From Gallaecimonas xiamenensis 3-C-1 (GTDB lineage: Bacteria; Pseudomonadota; Gammaproteobacteria; Enterobacterales; Gallaecimonadaceae): a DNA stretch of 64,000 nucleotides. Positions within the stretch are counted from its first letter, which is position 1. The number at the start of each line of letters is the position of its first letter. Both the position numbers and the translations under genes were made by a program. Below are positions 7,241-16,021 of this stretch, one piece after another. The notes beneath the pieces were generated by a model. That model ran no database searches and was not told where the DNA came from. It worked only from the letters and a program-made list of their open reading frames with translations. The stretch is taken from NCBI RefSeq assembly GCF_000299915.1, contig NZ_AMRI01000010.1, positions 1 to 64,000 of the forward strand. The letters are read 5' to 3'.

Positions 7241-8758
7241 TCACCCTGCATAGCAGCTGGGCTTTCTGGGGCAGACCGCGCCTCGGGAGCAGATAAGGCG
7301 GGCTTCGGTGTCTATGCCTCTTTCTATCCAGTTGATATTCAAAATCTTGGCGACGGTGCGCAGCTCTTTTTTGATGGGGTTGGGAATGGCGGTGCTGCCG
7401 CCGTTTTTCACGCAGGAGGCTTTGAGTTCTTGGGCGATGGCGTCTGCTGCAAAGCCTTGGGCGGCGAGGGCGGGTAGCAGGTCGATACCGGCGCACAGCA
7501 CCCGGTTGTTGCCGGCCGGGTCGATAACGTTCACCGATTCACAGCAGTAAATGCGGGGCTGGTCGCCGACGTTGAGAATGGAGATCTGCGCCGAGCTTTG
7601 GCTGCTGGCCTGGGCTTCACTGAGCCGGCGAAATACCGCCCAATGCTGGCAAGGGTCGTTGACCTTACGCATGTTGCCCCAGGGCAGAGGGATGCCGTTG
7701 CCCCGGTACACCGCTTTGAGTTTGCCTGGTCCGTAAGCGTCGAAGTAGTGCCAGTGCGGGTAGGGGGAGACCACCGTCATCCGCCGCATCGCCACCGACG
7801 GCGACACCCCGGCCTTGGTGTGTACGTCTATCTCGTAGCCGTTGCGGTCCAACAGTTGCCGAAAGGGCACCTTGGGGCACAACAGGGCGCCGGCGAAGAA
7901 GCTGGACTCGAAATCCCGCCAGGCTTGCAGTATGTCCTGGGCGTTGAGATCGGAGGTGGGTTGGCTGTCGGGGGTTTCTTCCCAGGGCTGGGTATTGCCG
8001 ATGGCTAGCACGCTTTGCAAAGTGTCGGTGCTGTGCAGCACCTTGTGGCCGATATACACCGCCAAGTCGTACTTGAGGCGGGTGGGGTATTGGCGCAGCA
8101 CTTCGTTGAGGTAGAGGGTGCCGGGGGGCTCGAAGAAGGAGGTCACCAACTGCTTGGCGCTGTTGCCCAGCTCATCCACCACCTCTTTTGGGGGCCTTTT
8201 TACCCAGCGGATGCTCAGGCCCTGGGCCTTGGCCATGGCCAGCAAGTCGTCCACCGCTAGGTTAAGGCGTTTTTGGCCTATGTCTTCGGCGGCACGTTCC
8301 AGGTTGGGGAAGTGGTTTTGCAGGTTTTCCTGGTGGGCGCGGATCAGCAAGTGAGCGAACTGGCGGCCGGTGATACCGGTTTGCGACAGCATCTCGGGAA
8401 TGGCGATTTGCAAAATCTCGTTGGAGAACAAAAAGCCCGGCTCCAGGGCCATACCGCTGATGCCGCCACGGCTGCCTTTGTCGGGGGTCAGCTCGCTGCT
8501 TTGCTCGGGTTCGTTGTCCAAAAACCACTTGGCATCTTTTTGAAAAACCTCGGCAATCACCTCCAGCATTTCCACGCTTGGCACCCGTTTACCCCGTTCA
8601 ATCATCGACAGGTAAGACACCGACGGCGCGTATTCAGGGTTGATTCGGATACAGCGCGATGACAGGTCTTCCATGGTTAACCTGTTGCTTTTACGCAGGT
8701 TTCTAACCTTGGTGCCGAGGAAGTGGGATTGCCTTACCAGACTTTTTGACACTGCCAT
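7241..8758 (-). CDS. XRE-family transcriptional regulator with DUF3612 domain
   Basis: A 505-aa regulator. Residues ~8-75 form a helix-turn-helix of the XRE/Cro type (LGTKVRNLRKSNRLTMEDLS, then SYLSMIERGKRVPSVEMLEV). The long C-terminal part includes an ImmA/IrrE-like central region and a Cys-rich tail (CSRGAVCPRKPSC), as in DUF3612/ScfR-RamB-like regulators that control short-chain-acid and glyoxylate genes. I recall relatives lying next to aceBA in Vibrio; here aceBA is ~49 kb away. I chose the ATG at 8758 rather than TTG at 8794 because a palindrome and likely promoter occupy the extra 36 bases. The gene diverges from a malate-synthase-like gene. Confidence 0.8.
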   Translation of the reverse strand: MAVSKSLVRQSHFLGTKVRNLRKSNRLTMEDLSSRCIRINPEYAPSVSYLSMIERGKRVPSVEMLEVIAEVFQKDAKWFLDNEPEQSSELTPDKGSRGGISGMALEPGFLFSNEILQIAIPEMLSQTGITGRQFAHLLIRAHQENLQNHFPNLERAAEDIGQKRLNLAVDDLLAMAKAQGLSIRWVKRPPKEVVDELGNSAKQLVTSFFEPPGTLYLNEVLRQYPTRLKYDLAVYIGHKVLHSTDTLQSVLAIGNTQPWEETPDSQPTSDLNAQDILQAWRDFESSFFAGALLCPKVPFRQLLDRNGYEIDVHTKAGVSPSVAMRRMTVVSPYPHWHYFDAYGPGKLKAVYRGNGIPLPWGNMRKVNDPCQHWAVFRRLSEAQASSQSSAQISILNVGDQPRIYCCESVNVIDPAGNNRVLCAGIDLLPALAAQGFAADAIAQELKASCVKNGGSTAIPNPIKKELRTVAKILNINWIERGIDTEARLICSRGAVCPRKPSCYAG

Positions 8759-8767
8759 TTTGTAAAA

Positions 8768-8780
8768 TTCACACTGTGAA
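8768..8780. promoter_or_regulatory. Palindromic operator TTCACA-N-TGTGAA at the DUF3612 regulator start
   Basis: TTCACACTGTGAA is a perfect 6-bp inverted repeat with a 1-bp centre, extending to 10-bp arms with one mismatch. It lies 10 bases upstream of the regulator ATG. A TATAAT on the minus strand at 8795-8800 would place transcription starts just before it. The position fits autorepression; the divergent promoter shares the same 150-bp gap. Confidence 0.55.
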
Positions 8781-8909
8781 ATTTTTGTTGTCAAATTATA
8801 GTCAGGATTTGGCTAGGCTACAAAACAAGCCGCTCAAAAGCCCTGGCGGCAGAAAAATCAGGTGGGCAACTGCCCAGTAACGAGGACACTTTCAACGAGG
8901 TAACCACAA

Positions 8910-9482
8910 ATGAACATGCCCGCATTGAACAGAACAGACCTGCACGACCAGCACAAACCCGTTATCGCCGAGGCCATCTTTGCGGTGGAAGCGGTGAGCG
9001 CCGGCGAGCAAAGCGAGAAGCAGCTCAAAGCCAAAGCGGTGCTGGACAACCTGTTCCCCCTCGATGCCGGCTCCCACCAGGACGTAACCTGCTACGTCAT
9101 CGATTACCACCACCTGCTGGCCTACTTCAAAGACGGCAGCCATTACGGCCTGAAAGACGCCAGCCAGTTCGTGGCCTTTACCGGCGAGAAGGAAGACCCC
9201 TGCGCCATCTTGCTGCGCGATGGCAGCGGTTGCCACCTGGAGTTGTCTTTGGGGTGCCGCAAGGGCAGCGGCGCCGTGGAACTGGTGGAGATTGAAGATA
9301 TCCAACTGGAAAGCTGTACCACCTTCAGCCAGGGCCCGGCCCTGCCCCCCAGCATGGCCGCCATGCGCCACTGGATAAGCCTGATCAAGGGCGACGGCAA
9401 GCCCCAGGCGATGATGGAAGACAAAGAATTTACCGCCAAATGCGGCGCCGAATACTACCTGGATTACAGCTTCACCCTGTAA
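8910..9482 (+). CDS. Stand-alone protein similar to the alpha/beta domain of malate synthase G
   Basis: A 190-aa soluble protein. From about residue 43 it reads VLDNLFPLDAGSHQDV, then an F-K-D-G-S-H-Y-G-L, QFVAFTGEKEDPCAILLRD, G-C-H-L-E-L and I-E-D-I-Q-L-E-S. This parallels, in order and spacing, E. coli GlcB residues ~150-260 (FLDESLPLENGSYQDV, QFVGYRGDAAAPTCILLKN, GLHIELQI, INDVIVEA). The TIM-barrel catalytic part of malate synthase is absent, so it cannot be an enzyme on its own. GAGGT lies upstream of the ATG and a terminator follows. Its partner is a DUF3612 regulator, a family linked to glyoxylate genes; a sensory or accessory role is inference. Confidence 0.65.
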   Translation: MNMPALNRTDLHDQHKPVIAEAIFAVEAVSAGEQSEKQLKAKAVLDNLFPLDAGSHQDVTCYVIDYHHLLAYFKDGSHYGLKDASQFVAFTGEKEDPCAILLRDGSGCHLELSLGCRKGSGAVELVEIEDIQLESCTTFSQGPALPPSMAAMRHWISLIKGDGKPQAMMEDKEFTAKCGAEYYLDYSFTL

Positions 9483-9496
9483 GGGCGCAGTTGTGA

Positions 9497-9524
9497 AAAA
9501 GCCTCCCACCGGGAGGCTTTTTTG
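9497..9524 (+). terminator. Terminator after the malate-synthase-like gene
   Basis: AAAGCCTCCC ACCG GGAGGCTTTTTT, 15 bases after the stop: strong stem and T tract. Confidence 0.85.
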
Positions 9525-9530
9525 TGGCCG

Positions 9531-9625
9531 CTAGGCCGGTAGCGTCAGCTTACTGCCGTTGAATTTCAGGCGGTTAAGCAGCGCCCTGGCGGCATTGGCC
9601 CCTTCTTCGCCGAAAATAAAGAACG
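9531..9625 (-). pseudogene. 3' remnant of a gene cut by a RAYT-end repeat
   Basis: On the minus strand a frame ending in TAG reads FFIFGEEGANAARALLNRLK then FNGSKLTLPA. That is a plausible protein C-terminus, vaguely like the last helix and strand of an RRM fold. It stops making sense exactly at the repeat (9617-9643), so the 5' part seems lost. Its identity is not established. Confidence 0.35.
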
Positions 9626-9643
9626 CCCATCTTCTGAGTAACC
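9617..9643 (-). repeat. Dispersed RAYT-end repeat, inverted solo copy
   Basis: Minus-strand sequence GGTTACTCAGAAGATGGGCG followed by TTCTTTA, matching copies at 2114, 4517 and 4557 with one or two changes. No transposase sequence is attached. Confidence 0.65.
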
Positions 9644-9926
9644 ATGAAGCTTGAATTCGAGGTGTGTCCACACAGCCGGTATCAACCAGGGGAGCGATGC
9701 CAACGAGGCTGCGGCCAGCAAGTGGCGCAGCTGGTGCTGAGCTGATAATACCGGTGTAGCCCCGCCGCCCCGGCGTTGTTAATGCATTTTATTGGGCACT
9801 TCGCCATGCTTGGCGCCTTGGCCTTTTCTCCTCATCGTCCGGTTCAAGCTGGCTGGCTACCAGGTCGCTTTTTCGTCAGTAAGGGGCGCTAACCCCTGAG
9901 GCCAAAGGACAGGAGAGGGGCTGAGG

Positions 9927-10646
9927 ATGAGAAGGGGATTGCTGTTACTGCCAGCTATGTTGTTGACCGCTTGCCAGGGCATCAGCACGGCCGAGTCGGG
10001 AAGGGCCGACCAGTTGGCACGCCAGACGGTGGTTTACCAGGCGGCCACCCAAGGGGACCAGCGCAACTATTGTGATGCCAGGACAACCCCGGCAGCGACG
10101 GCGCACTGCAACAGCGCCTTGTCACCTTACACGGACAAGCTGCTGAACTGGAAACTGGCCCGGCTTGAGGCCGGGCGCAGTGAGCGTTTGGAACGGCTTT
10201 GCCGGCACAAGGTCCAGCAACCCGACGGCCGGGTCAGCAATAAGCGGCTTTATCTGTGTATTGTCGACACCCAGGCCCTGCTCAGCCAGACCCGCCATTT
10301 CCCCCAAGGGGAGAAGACCTTCAAGGCCTATATCCGGGACGCCTACATGGTGGAAGAGGGGGCTTTGCTGTACTGCCGCCGCCACCAGTTGGCCGATAAG
10401 GGAGCCCAGCAGGCCTGTTTGAAAGAGGCGCGCAAGGCAAGCCTGCAATACTTTGCCCTCAAGTACGCCAGCCCCTTGGCGGCGGCGGACTTCCAGGCCC
10501 GCTGCGAACAGCAGCCCCTTGGTAGATTCAGCAGCAATGGCGACGAACTGGCGGGGGTTTTCTTTGACTACAGTCGCCTTTACCAATGCGGCCGGGCCTT
10601 AGAGCGCAATAGCCAAGGTGGCCAGGCAGGCGCTGCCTTGCACTGA
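9927..10646 (+). CDS. Cysteine-rich hypothetical lipoprotein
   Basis: A 239-aa protein with a lipoprotein signal peptide: MRRGLLLLPAMLLTAC, with a lipobox L-T-A-C at Cys16, so it should be lipidated and outer-membrane anchored. The mature part is basic and helical, with about seven further Cys residues spaced through the chain (N-Y-C-D, A-H-C-N, L-C-R-H, L-C-I-V, Y-C-R-R, A-C-L-K, R-C-E-Q), suggesting several disulphides in the periplasm. I do not recognise the family. The start is supported by GGGGCTGAGG upstream. It is monocistronic and shares a terminator with the convergent MFS gene. Confidence 0.65.
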   Translation: MRRGLLLLPAMLLTACQGISTAESGRADQLARQTVVYQAATQGDQRNYCDARTTPAATAHCNSALSPYTDKLLNWKLARLEAGRSERLERLCRHKVQQPDGRVSNKRLYLCIVDTQALLSQTRHFPQGEKTFKAYIRDAYMVEEGALLYCRRHQLADKGAQQACLKEARKASLQYFALKYASPLAAADFQARCEQQPLGRFSSNGDELAGVFFDYSRLYQCGRALERNSQGGQAGAALH

Positions 10647-10675
10647 AAAAAGGCCATCCTCGGATGGCCTTTTTG
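10646..10675. terminator. Bidirectional terminator between lipoprotein and MFS genes
   Basis: AAAAAAGGCCATCC TC GGATGGCCTTTTT: perfect stem with A tract and T tract, serving both convergent genes. Confidence 0.85.
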
Positions 10676-10679
10676 TTGG

Positions 10680-11861
10680 CTAGTCCTTGGCGGGCTTGTC
10701 CAGGGCAAAGGCCAGCAGCATCACCAGCAGGCCCCCTGCGGCCAACAGGGCACCTACCCAGCCGGTGGCGGTCCAGCCAAGGCCGGCAGAGATGGCCAGG
10801 CCGCCCAGCCAGGCACCGTTGGCATTGGCGATATTAAAAGCCGAGTGGTTGAGGGCGGCGGACAGGGTTTGGGCCTTTTTGCCCACGTCCATCAAGCGGG
10901 TTTGCATGGCCGGCACCACCGCCACGCCACAGCCGATAAAGAACACCAGCAGTACCGTACTCCACAGGGCATGGGCGGCAAACACAAAGAGCCCCAGGGC
11001 CAAGGCGCTCCAGATAAAGGCCCCCAGTATGGTGCCCTTAAGGGACTTGTCGGCGCATTTGCCCCCCACCAGGCTGCCGGCAATGTTGCCAAGGCCAAAT
11101 ATGGACAACAGCCAGGGCACGCTACCCTGGCTCAGCCCCGTTACCTGGGTCAGGGTCGGGGTAATGTAGCTGTAGACGGCGAACATGCCGCCAAAACCGA
11201 TGGACGCAGCCAGCAGGGTCAGCCAGATCTGCCCTTCTTTAAAAGCGGTCAATTCGTTGCGCAGGCCGGCATCGGCGGCTACCGGTACTTGCGGCACAAA
11301 ACGCTGCACCGCCAAGGCGGTGATCAGGGCCAGGGCACCCACTATTACAAAGAGGCTGCGCCAGCCCAGCCATTGCCCTACCCAGGTGGCCAGGGGCACC
11401 CCAATGACATTGGCCACGCTCAGCCCCAACATCACCCGCCCCACTGCCGAGGCCCTTTGGTGGTGGGGCACTATGGCTGCGGCTACCAAGGCCGCTACCC
11501 CGAAGTAGGCACCATGGGGCAGACCCGAAACAAAGCGGGCCGCCATCAGCGGCAGGTAGCTGTCCATGGTGGCGCTCAGCAGGTTGCCAAGGGCGAACAC
11601 GGCCATCAGCATCACCAGCAACAGCCGCCGTGGCAGCCGGGCACAGAGCAGGGCAAAGGCCGGGGCGCCTACCACTACACCCAGGGCATAGGCGCTGATG
11701 GTATGGCCGGCAGTGGGAATGTCCACCCCTATGCCTTGGGCCAGGTTCGGCAGTATGCCCATGGCGGCAAATTCCCCGGTGCCGATGGCAAGGCCGCCGA
11801 TGGCGAGGGAAAACTCGCCCAGGCCGGTGCTGGTAACCTGGGTGGACTGGGCTTGGCTCAT
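10680..11861 (-). CDS. MFS transporter, DHA1 family, YdhP/AraJ-like
   Basis: A 393-aa inner-membrane protein with 12 predicted helices. Order and motifs follow E. coli YdhP: an opening L-A-I-G-x-x-x-I-G-T-x-E-F, then P-x-A-G-x-x-I-S-A-Y-A-L-G-V-V-V-G-A-P, R-F-V-S-G-L-P-H-G-A-Y-F-G, and A-S-A-V-G-R-V-M-L-G-L-S-V-A-N. This proton-driven subfamily exports sugars or small drugs; the substrate is not predictable. I chose the ATG at 11861 (AGGAGGCCCC just upstream, and homologues start here) over an upstream alternative at 11897. The gene is monocistronic. Confidence 0.85.
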   Translation of the reverse strand: MSQAQSTQVTSTGLGEFSLAIGGLAIGTGEFAAMGILPNLAQGIGVDIPTAGHTISAYALGVVVGAPAFALLCARLPRRLLLVMLMAVFALGNLLSATMDSYLPLMAARFVSGLPHGAYFGVAALVAAAIVPHHQRASAVGRVMLGLSVANVIGVPLATWVGQWLGWRSLFVIVGALALITALAVQRFVPQVPVAADAGLRNELTAFKEGQIWLTLLAASIGFGGMFAVYSYITPTLTQVTGLSQGSVPWLLSIFGLGNIAGSLVGGKCADKSLKGTILGAFIWSALALGLFVFAAHALWSTVLLVFFIGCGVAVVPAMQTRLMDVGKKAQTLSAALNHSAFNIANANGAWLGGLAISAGLGWTATGWVGALLAAGGLLVMLLAFALDKPAKD

Positions 11862-12027
11862 GGGGCCTCCTGGCAACAAAAGGCGGCACTTTAGCAAAGC
11901 AGCCCCTGGCAGCCCAAGGCCAATCAGGCCCAGTGTCGCTGCGGATAAGGCCAGCGGTCAGCCAAGCTGGTGCAGAGGCTAAAAGATAATCTAAAGTAGT
12001 GAAATATTTGGGATTTTGAGAAGGCCC

Positions 12028-13473
12028 ATGCGTTGCTATTACCTGTTATTACTGCTGGGGTTGGCGGCCTGTGCCAGTTCGCCCCCTGACCCAGAACTGC
12101 AAGCTGAGGCCGAGGCTCTGGGGTGGTTGGCGCCGGGAGCGCCCCTGACAGAGGCCCTGGCCCAGGGCCCGGCTGAGCACCCAGGCCTTTTTAACCGCCT
12201 GCTTGCCGCCAGCCTGCCGGCTTGCCTGGCGGGCCAGGATTGCCAGCTGAAGGTGCAATGTCAGGGGCCCTGTCTCGGCTACAACCTGGCGCCCCAGGGC
12301 CGGCAACAATCCGGCTGCCTCGGGGCATTGGGCTACAGGTTCAGGCCCAGGGATGCCAGTACCGAGCCCTTTTATCCGGTGGAAGGGGTCTTTGAACCGG
12401 TAACCTGGCTACCGGTAGGGGAGGGGGCAGAACGCTATTTCCAAGCCTATTTACCCCTGAGCCAACCCCTGCCCCAAGGCGCTTGTAAGGATTTAGGGCT
12501 GGGCTACGAGGCGCTGCTGGGGGCGGCTTACATCGACAATTTCGAGATGGCCGGTTTTTTCGCGGCCGACAAGGAGCAGCACTTTGGCATCTTCCAGATC
12601 CAGCCCTTGGACTTGGACAAGGACATAGTGCTGATGATCCACGGCCTCAACTCCAGCCCCCTTATCTGGCGGGAGTTGACCCTGGGCATACTGCACGACC
12701 CTGTGCTGCGCGAGCGGGTGCAGGTGTGGCACCTTTATTATGAAACCGGCGGCCCGCCCTTTTACAACGCCGCCCGTATCCGCCGCCAGCTTGAGACCAG
12801 GCTGGCACCTTTTCATCAGGCTGGGCGCCAGCCACAGCTGGCCCTGGTAGGGCACAGCATGGGAGGCATTATCGCCAAACTGCTGGCCAGCGACCCAAAA
12901 GAGGCGCTGTGGGATACCGCCTTTACCCAATCCTATCCACAAGTGCGCCAGCGCCTGGGCAGCAAGGTGGACGAGGCGCGGCAGATCCTGGCGTTTAGCC
13001 CGGTCAGTGGGGTCGACAAGGTGTTCTTTTTGGATACGCCCCACCGGGGGGCGCCGGTATCCCGCTCCTGGCTGGCGCGGCTGGCCGCCTTTTTCGTGAC
13101 CCTGCCCAAAAAGCTGTTCAGCGCTTTTTCTTTTACCGAGCAGGAGCAGGACCTGGTCAGGCCCGAGATGCGCCCCTACCTGCAACAAGGGCGACCTTCC
13201 AGCGTGGAGGTGCTGCGGGCCGACCATCCCTTGCTGGGCCGCCTGGCGGCGTTGCCCCTGGCCAAGGGCATTGCCGGCTGGTCGGTGATCGGCAATCAGG
13301 TAGCGGGCTGTGAAGAGGCTAGGGACGGCTGCGCCTTCGACGGTGTCGTGACTTACCAGAGCGCTCACCAGGACGGCCTGCCCGAGTTGGTGGTGCCCAG
13401 CGACCATAACGCCTATCGGGCTCCCCAAGCTGTGGCCTTGATATTGGAGGTATTGCGCCGGGATTATCGCTGA
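12028..13473 (+). CDS. Alpha/beta-hydrolase lipoprotein (PGAP1/lipase-like)
   Basis: About 481 aa from the ATG at 12028. The N-terminus [18 protein letters not shown] is a lipoprotein signal with lipobox L-A-A-C. The mature protein shows an oxyanion-type HGLNSSP motif near residue 205, a nucleophile elbow GHSMGG near residue 275, and a candidate catalytic His in PSDHNAYR near residue 460. DTPHRGAP near residue 340 is also typical of triacylglycerol lipase and PGAP1-like esterases. It probably hydrolyses lipid or ester bonds at the outer membrane. Substrate is unknown. The 3' end overlaps the convergent chemoreceptor gene by 10 bases. Confidence 0.75.
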   Translation: MRCYYLLLLLGLAACASSPPDPELQAEAEALGWLAPGAPLTEALAQGPAEHPGLFNRLLAASLPACLAGQDCQLKVQCQGPCLGYNLAPQGRQQSGCLGALGYRFRPRDASTEPFYPVEGVFEPVTWLPVGEGAERYFQAYLPLSQPLPQGACKDLGLGYEALLGAAYIDNFEMAGFFAADKEQHFGIFQIQPLDLDKDIVLMIHGLNSSPLIWRELTLGILHDPVLRERVQVWHLYYETGGPPFYNAARIRRQLETRLAPFHQAGRQPQLALVGHSMGGIIAKLLASDPKEALWDTAFTQSYPQVRQRLGSKVDEARQILAFSPVSGVDKVFFLDTPHRGAPVSRSWLARLAAFFVTLPKKLFSAFSFTEQEQDLVRPEMRPYLQQGRPSSVEVLRADHPLLGRLAALPLAKGIAGWSVIGNQVAGCEEARDGCAFDGVVTYQSAHQDGLPELVVPSDHNAYRAPQAVALILEVLRRDYR

Positions 13474-15359
13474 AAGCGGCGTACCAGTTGGTCCTGGGCC
13501 AACACCAGATCTTCAATTTGGCGGCTTGAATCGGTAAAGGCGGCCACCCCCTGGTGATTGCGCTCGGTGATGTCGGCTATCTGGCTAAGGCTCAGGGCTA
13601 TGTCTTCGGTGGTGGCCTGCTGCTGAGCGGCGGCGGTGGCGATCTGCTCGCTGTTGCCGCTCACTTCCCGGATCAGGGCCTGAATATCCCCCATGGCCTG
13701 GGCCGCCAACTGGCTTTGCTCCAGGCCCTTATCCATTTCCTGGTGGCACTGGGCCATCAGGCTGACGGCGCCCTGGGTGCTGCGCTGCAGGTTGTCTATC
13801 ATGCCGTGAATGGTCTTGGCCGACTCGGCGGTCTGCTGGGCCAGGCCCCGCACTTCGCTGGCCACCACCGCAAAGCCCCGGCCATGGTCACCGGCCCGGG
13901 CCGCTTCGATGGCCGCGTTCAGGGCCAGCAGGTTGGTCTGCTCCGCAACTCCCTGGATCACGTCCAGCACGCCGCCGATACGCTGGGAAAAGCTTTCTAC
14001 TTCGTCTATGGCCTGGCCGGCGCTGCTGAGCTGGCCCGCCAGTTGCTGGCTCAGGGCCATACCGTCCTTGACCCGGGTCTGGCCCTTGGCGACCGCCTGC
14101 TCCATATCCAGTACTCGGCTCAGGGTCAGGGCCGCCGCCTGGGCCACTTCCTGCACGGCCTTTTCCATCTCGGTCATGGCCACTGTCACCTGCTGGGTCT
14201 GCTGGCGCTGCTGCTCAAGGGCCTGACGGGTTTCAACGGACTGGTTGCGGTTAAGCTCCGACACCTGGGCCAGTTGCTGGGCGCCCTGGCTGAGTTGACC
14301 CAGTAGCTGGCGCAGGTGCTCAAGCAGCTGATTGGTACTGCTGGAGAGCAGGCCAAACTCGTTGTGGCTTTGGAAGTTGACACTGCGGGTCATGTCCCCC
14401 TGAACGGCGGCGCCCTGCACCGCCAGCAGCTCGGCCAGGGGCTTTTTGATGGAGCGGTAGATGCTGACCGCCACCCCCAAGGCCAATAGCAGGGACACCC
14501 CCAGGGTCAGCAGGGATAGCCAGAAACTTAAAGACAGGGACTGGCGCACCGCCTTGGCCCCTTGGGTGACCCTATCGTGGGCGGTCTGGTCCACCGTGCC
14601 CAATACGGCGATGGCGTAATCGATACTGCCACCGCTCTGGTCGGCCAGATCGCGCACGTCCTGGGCCAGGGTCAGGCTGTTTTCCTTGGTATCAAGCAGA
14701 CGTTTGGCGGGTTCGGCCAAGGCTGGTGATGCGGCTTCAAGTAGCCTGCGGGGACCGGAGAGGGCGAAGCTGTCATCGGCCCCCAGGGCTTGCTGGGCGG
14801 CATCGGCCAATTGCGGGTCGCCGCCGGCCTCGGCCAGGGCCTGGTGCCAGTCCTGGCGGGCTCGGGTCAGGTCGTCAAGGCTTTGCAATAGGGCCAACTG
14901 CTTTTGCCCCAGCTCTTTGCCAAGGGCGAAGTAGTCTTGGTCCAGGTTATCCAGGGGTTCGATCAGTGACAACAGCTCGGCCGAGCCCAAGGCCAGGGTT
15001 TTAAGGCGCCCCAAGGCCTGGTCGAAGTCGCTTTGCAGCTCGTCGAAATTATTGAGGGTGGTAATGGCCAAGTGGCTGTCCTGGCTACCGGGCACCGCCT
15101 TGAGCTGGCGATCGGCGTTAAGCAGTATTACCGACAGTTGGCTGGTCTGCAGCACCAAGGGGGTGGCCTTGTCGGTCATGGCGCTGGTCTGGTTTTGGAT
15201 CTGCCGGCCGGCCAGCAGGGTAACCAGGCTGCCCACCAAGAGGCAGAGCACCAGCATCAAAAAGCCCAACATCACCTTCTGGGTGATGGAGAGCCTTATC
15301 GCCAGGCGCCGGCCCAGCAGGGTGAAAGGCTTGAAGAAAACTGCATCTGACTTCGCCAT
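13464..15359 (-). CDS. Methyl-accepting chemotaxis protein, predicted PhoB-regulated
   Basis: A 631-aa receptor: TM1 ~30-50, an all-helical periplasmic region of ~225 residues, TM2 ~275-300, a HAMP domain, then a cytoplasmic signalling domain with the conserved hairpin [20 protein letters not shown] and [11 protein letters not shown]. The long helical sensor is larger than a plain four-helix bundle and close to the HBM type. The ATG at 15359 was chosen; a GTG at 15371 lies too near the GGGAG. Three Pho-box half-sites lie 84-112 bases upstream. P. aeruginosa CtpL, a phosphate chemoreceptor, is a reasonable analogy, but sequence alone does not prove the ligand. Confidence 0.85.
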   Translation of the reverse strand: MAKSDAVFFKPFTLLGRRLAIRLSITQKVMLGFLMLVLCLLVGSLVTLLAGRQIQNQTSAMTDKATPLVLQTSQLSVILLNADRQLKAVPGSQDSHLAITTLNNFDELQSDFDQALGRLKTLALGSAELLSLIEPLDNLDQDYFALGKELGQKQLALLQSLDDLTRARQDWHQALAEAGGDPQLADAAQQALGADDSFALSGPRRLLEAASPALAEPAKRLLDTKENSLTLAQDVRDLADQSGGSIDYAIAVLGTVDQTAHDRVTQGAKAVRQSLSLSFWLSLLTLGVSLLLALGVAVSIYRSIKKPLAELLAVQGAAVQGDMTRSVNFQSHNEFGLLSSSTNQLLEHLRQLLGQLSQGAQQLAQVSELNRNQSVETRQALEQQRQQTQQVTVAMTEMEKAVQEVAQAAALTLSRVLDMEQAVAKGQTRVKDGMALSQQLAGQLSSAGQAIDEVESFSQRIGGVLDVIQGVAEQTNLLALNAAIEAARAGDHGRGFAVVASEVRGLAQQTAESAKTIHGMIDNLQRSTQGAVSLMAQCHQEMDKGLEQSQLAAQAMGDIQALIREVSGNSEQIATAAAQQQATTEDIALSLSQIADITERNHQGVAAFTDSSRQIEDLVLAQDQLVRRFQR

Positions 15360-15442
15360 GTACCCGCACACTCCCTCTGAAAGGGCCCCTTGGCGAGGCC
15401 CAGTATCGGGGGGCTATTGTCGCTGTCGCCGGCCTTGTGCTT

Positions 15443-15471
15443 ATGACAACGGTGTGACGGTTAGATGACAA
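15443..15471 (-). promoter_or_regulatory. Three-unit Pho box upstream of the chemoreceptor gene
   Basis: On the minus strand: TTGTCAT-CTAA-CCGTCAC-ACCG-TTGTCAT, three 7-mers at exact 11-bp spacing, each one or two bases from the PhoB half-site CTGTCAT/C. The block begins one base beyond the stop codon of the upstream MarR gene. Confidence 0.65.
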
Positions 15472-15972
15472 TTAACCACGACTTTCCAGTTGGTTAAGCC
15501 ATTGTTGCAGCTGCTCGCTAAGGGCCTGCTGATCCCCTTGCAGCCATTGGGTGGCAAGGTGCTCCTTGGCCAGCAAGGCCTGGTTGCAGGCTTCTACCTG
15601 GGCCTGGCCGGCGCCGGTCAGTTGCACCAGCCGTGAGCGGCCGTCTTCCGGGTTTTGGGGGCGGCTGATCAGGGCCTTGTCTTCCAGGCGGGCCAAAATT
15701 TTGGTCATGCCCCCTGAACTCACCAGCATCAACCGGTACAGCTCGGTGGGGCTGAGGCAGTAAGGAGCACCCACCGAGCGCAGGGTGGCCAGCACTTCAA
15801 ACTCGGCCCCTTGCAGGCCAAAGCGGGCGAACACCTGCTGGTCAAGCTGGGCGAAGTATTCTTGCAAGCGGTAGAGGGTTGCCACCAGCAGCCCGGATTG
15901 GTCACAGGCCTGGGGCCAATGGGCCTGCCAGTTGTCCTTGAGTTCGCTGAAGGCGGCGCGGCTGCGGGCCAT
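15472..15972 (-). CDS. MarR-family transcriptional regulator
   Basis: A 166-aa regulator from the ATG at 15972, which has AAGGAG at proper spacing; the longer frame from 16014 runs through the operator region. It has the MarR winged helix: FARFGLQGAEFEVLATL, then L-S-P-T-E-L-Y-R-L-M-L-V-S-S-G-G-M-T-K-I-L-A-R-L-E, followed by the wing R-P-Q-N-P-E-D-G-R-S-R-L-V-Q-L-T. It diverges from an SMR exporter gene. Two identical-type palindromes lie between the two starts, so it very probably represses itself and the exporter until a ligand binds. Confidence 0.85.
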   Translation of the reverse strand: MARSRAAFSELKDNWQAHWPQACDQSGLLVATLYRLQEYFAQLDQQVFARFGLQGAEFEVLATLRSVGAPYCLSPTELYRLMLVSSGGMTKILARLEDKALISRPQNPEDGRSRLVQLTGAGQAQVEACNQALLAKEHLATQWLQGDQQALSEQLQQWLNQLESRG

Positions 15973-15989
15973 GGAAGACTCCTTGAATT

Positions 15990-16007
15990 TATCTTTCTTG
16001 GAAGATA
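15990..16007. promoter_or_regulatory. MarR operator, copy 1
   Basis: TATCTTTCTTGGAAGATA: 6-bp arms TATCTT/AAGATA, 18 bases upstream of the MarR gene start. It is almost identical to copy 2. Confidence 0.65.
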
Positions 16008-16021
16008 TTATCACGGCGAAA

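Larger units (their letters stand above)
9525..9926. other. 402-bp non-coding stretch with a gene remnant and a RAYT-end repeat
   Basis: Holds the 3' gene remnant at 9531-9625, an inverted copy of the RAYT-end repeat at 9617-9643, and unassigned sequence up to the next gene, including a GGGG/CCCC fold-back near 9881. No intact gene is seen. Confidence 0.6.

Noticed and set aside
6738-7251. Two minus-strand frames of 153 and 75 aa
   Set aside because: Composition is rich in Arg, Cys, Gly and Trp, they overlap each other in different frames, and neither has a ribosome-binding site; treated as non-coding repeat-like sequence.
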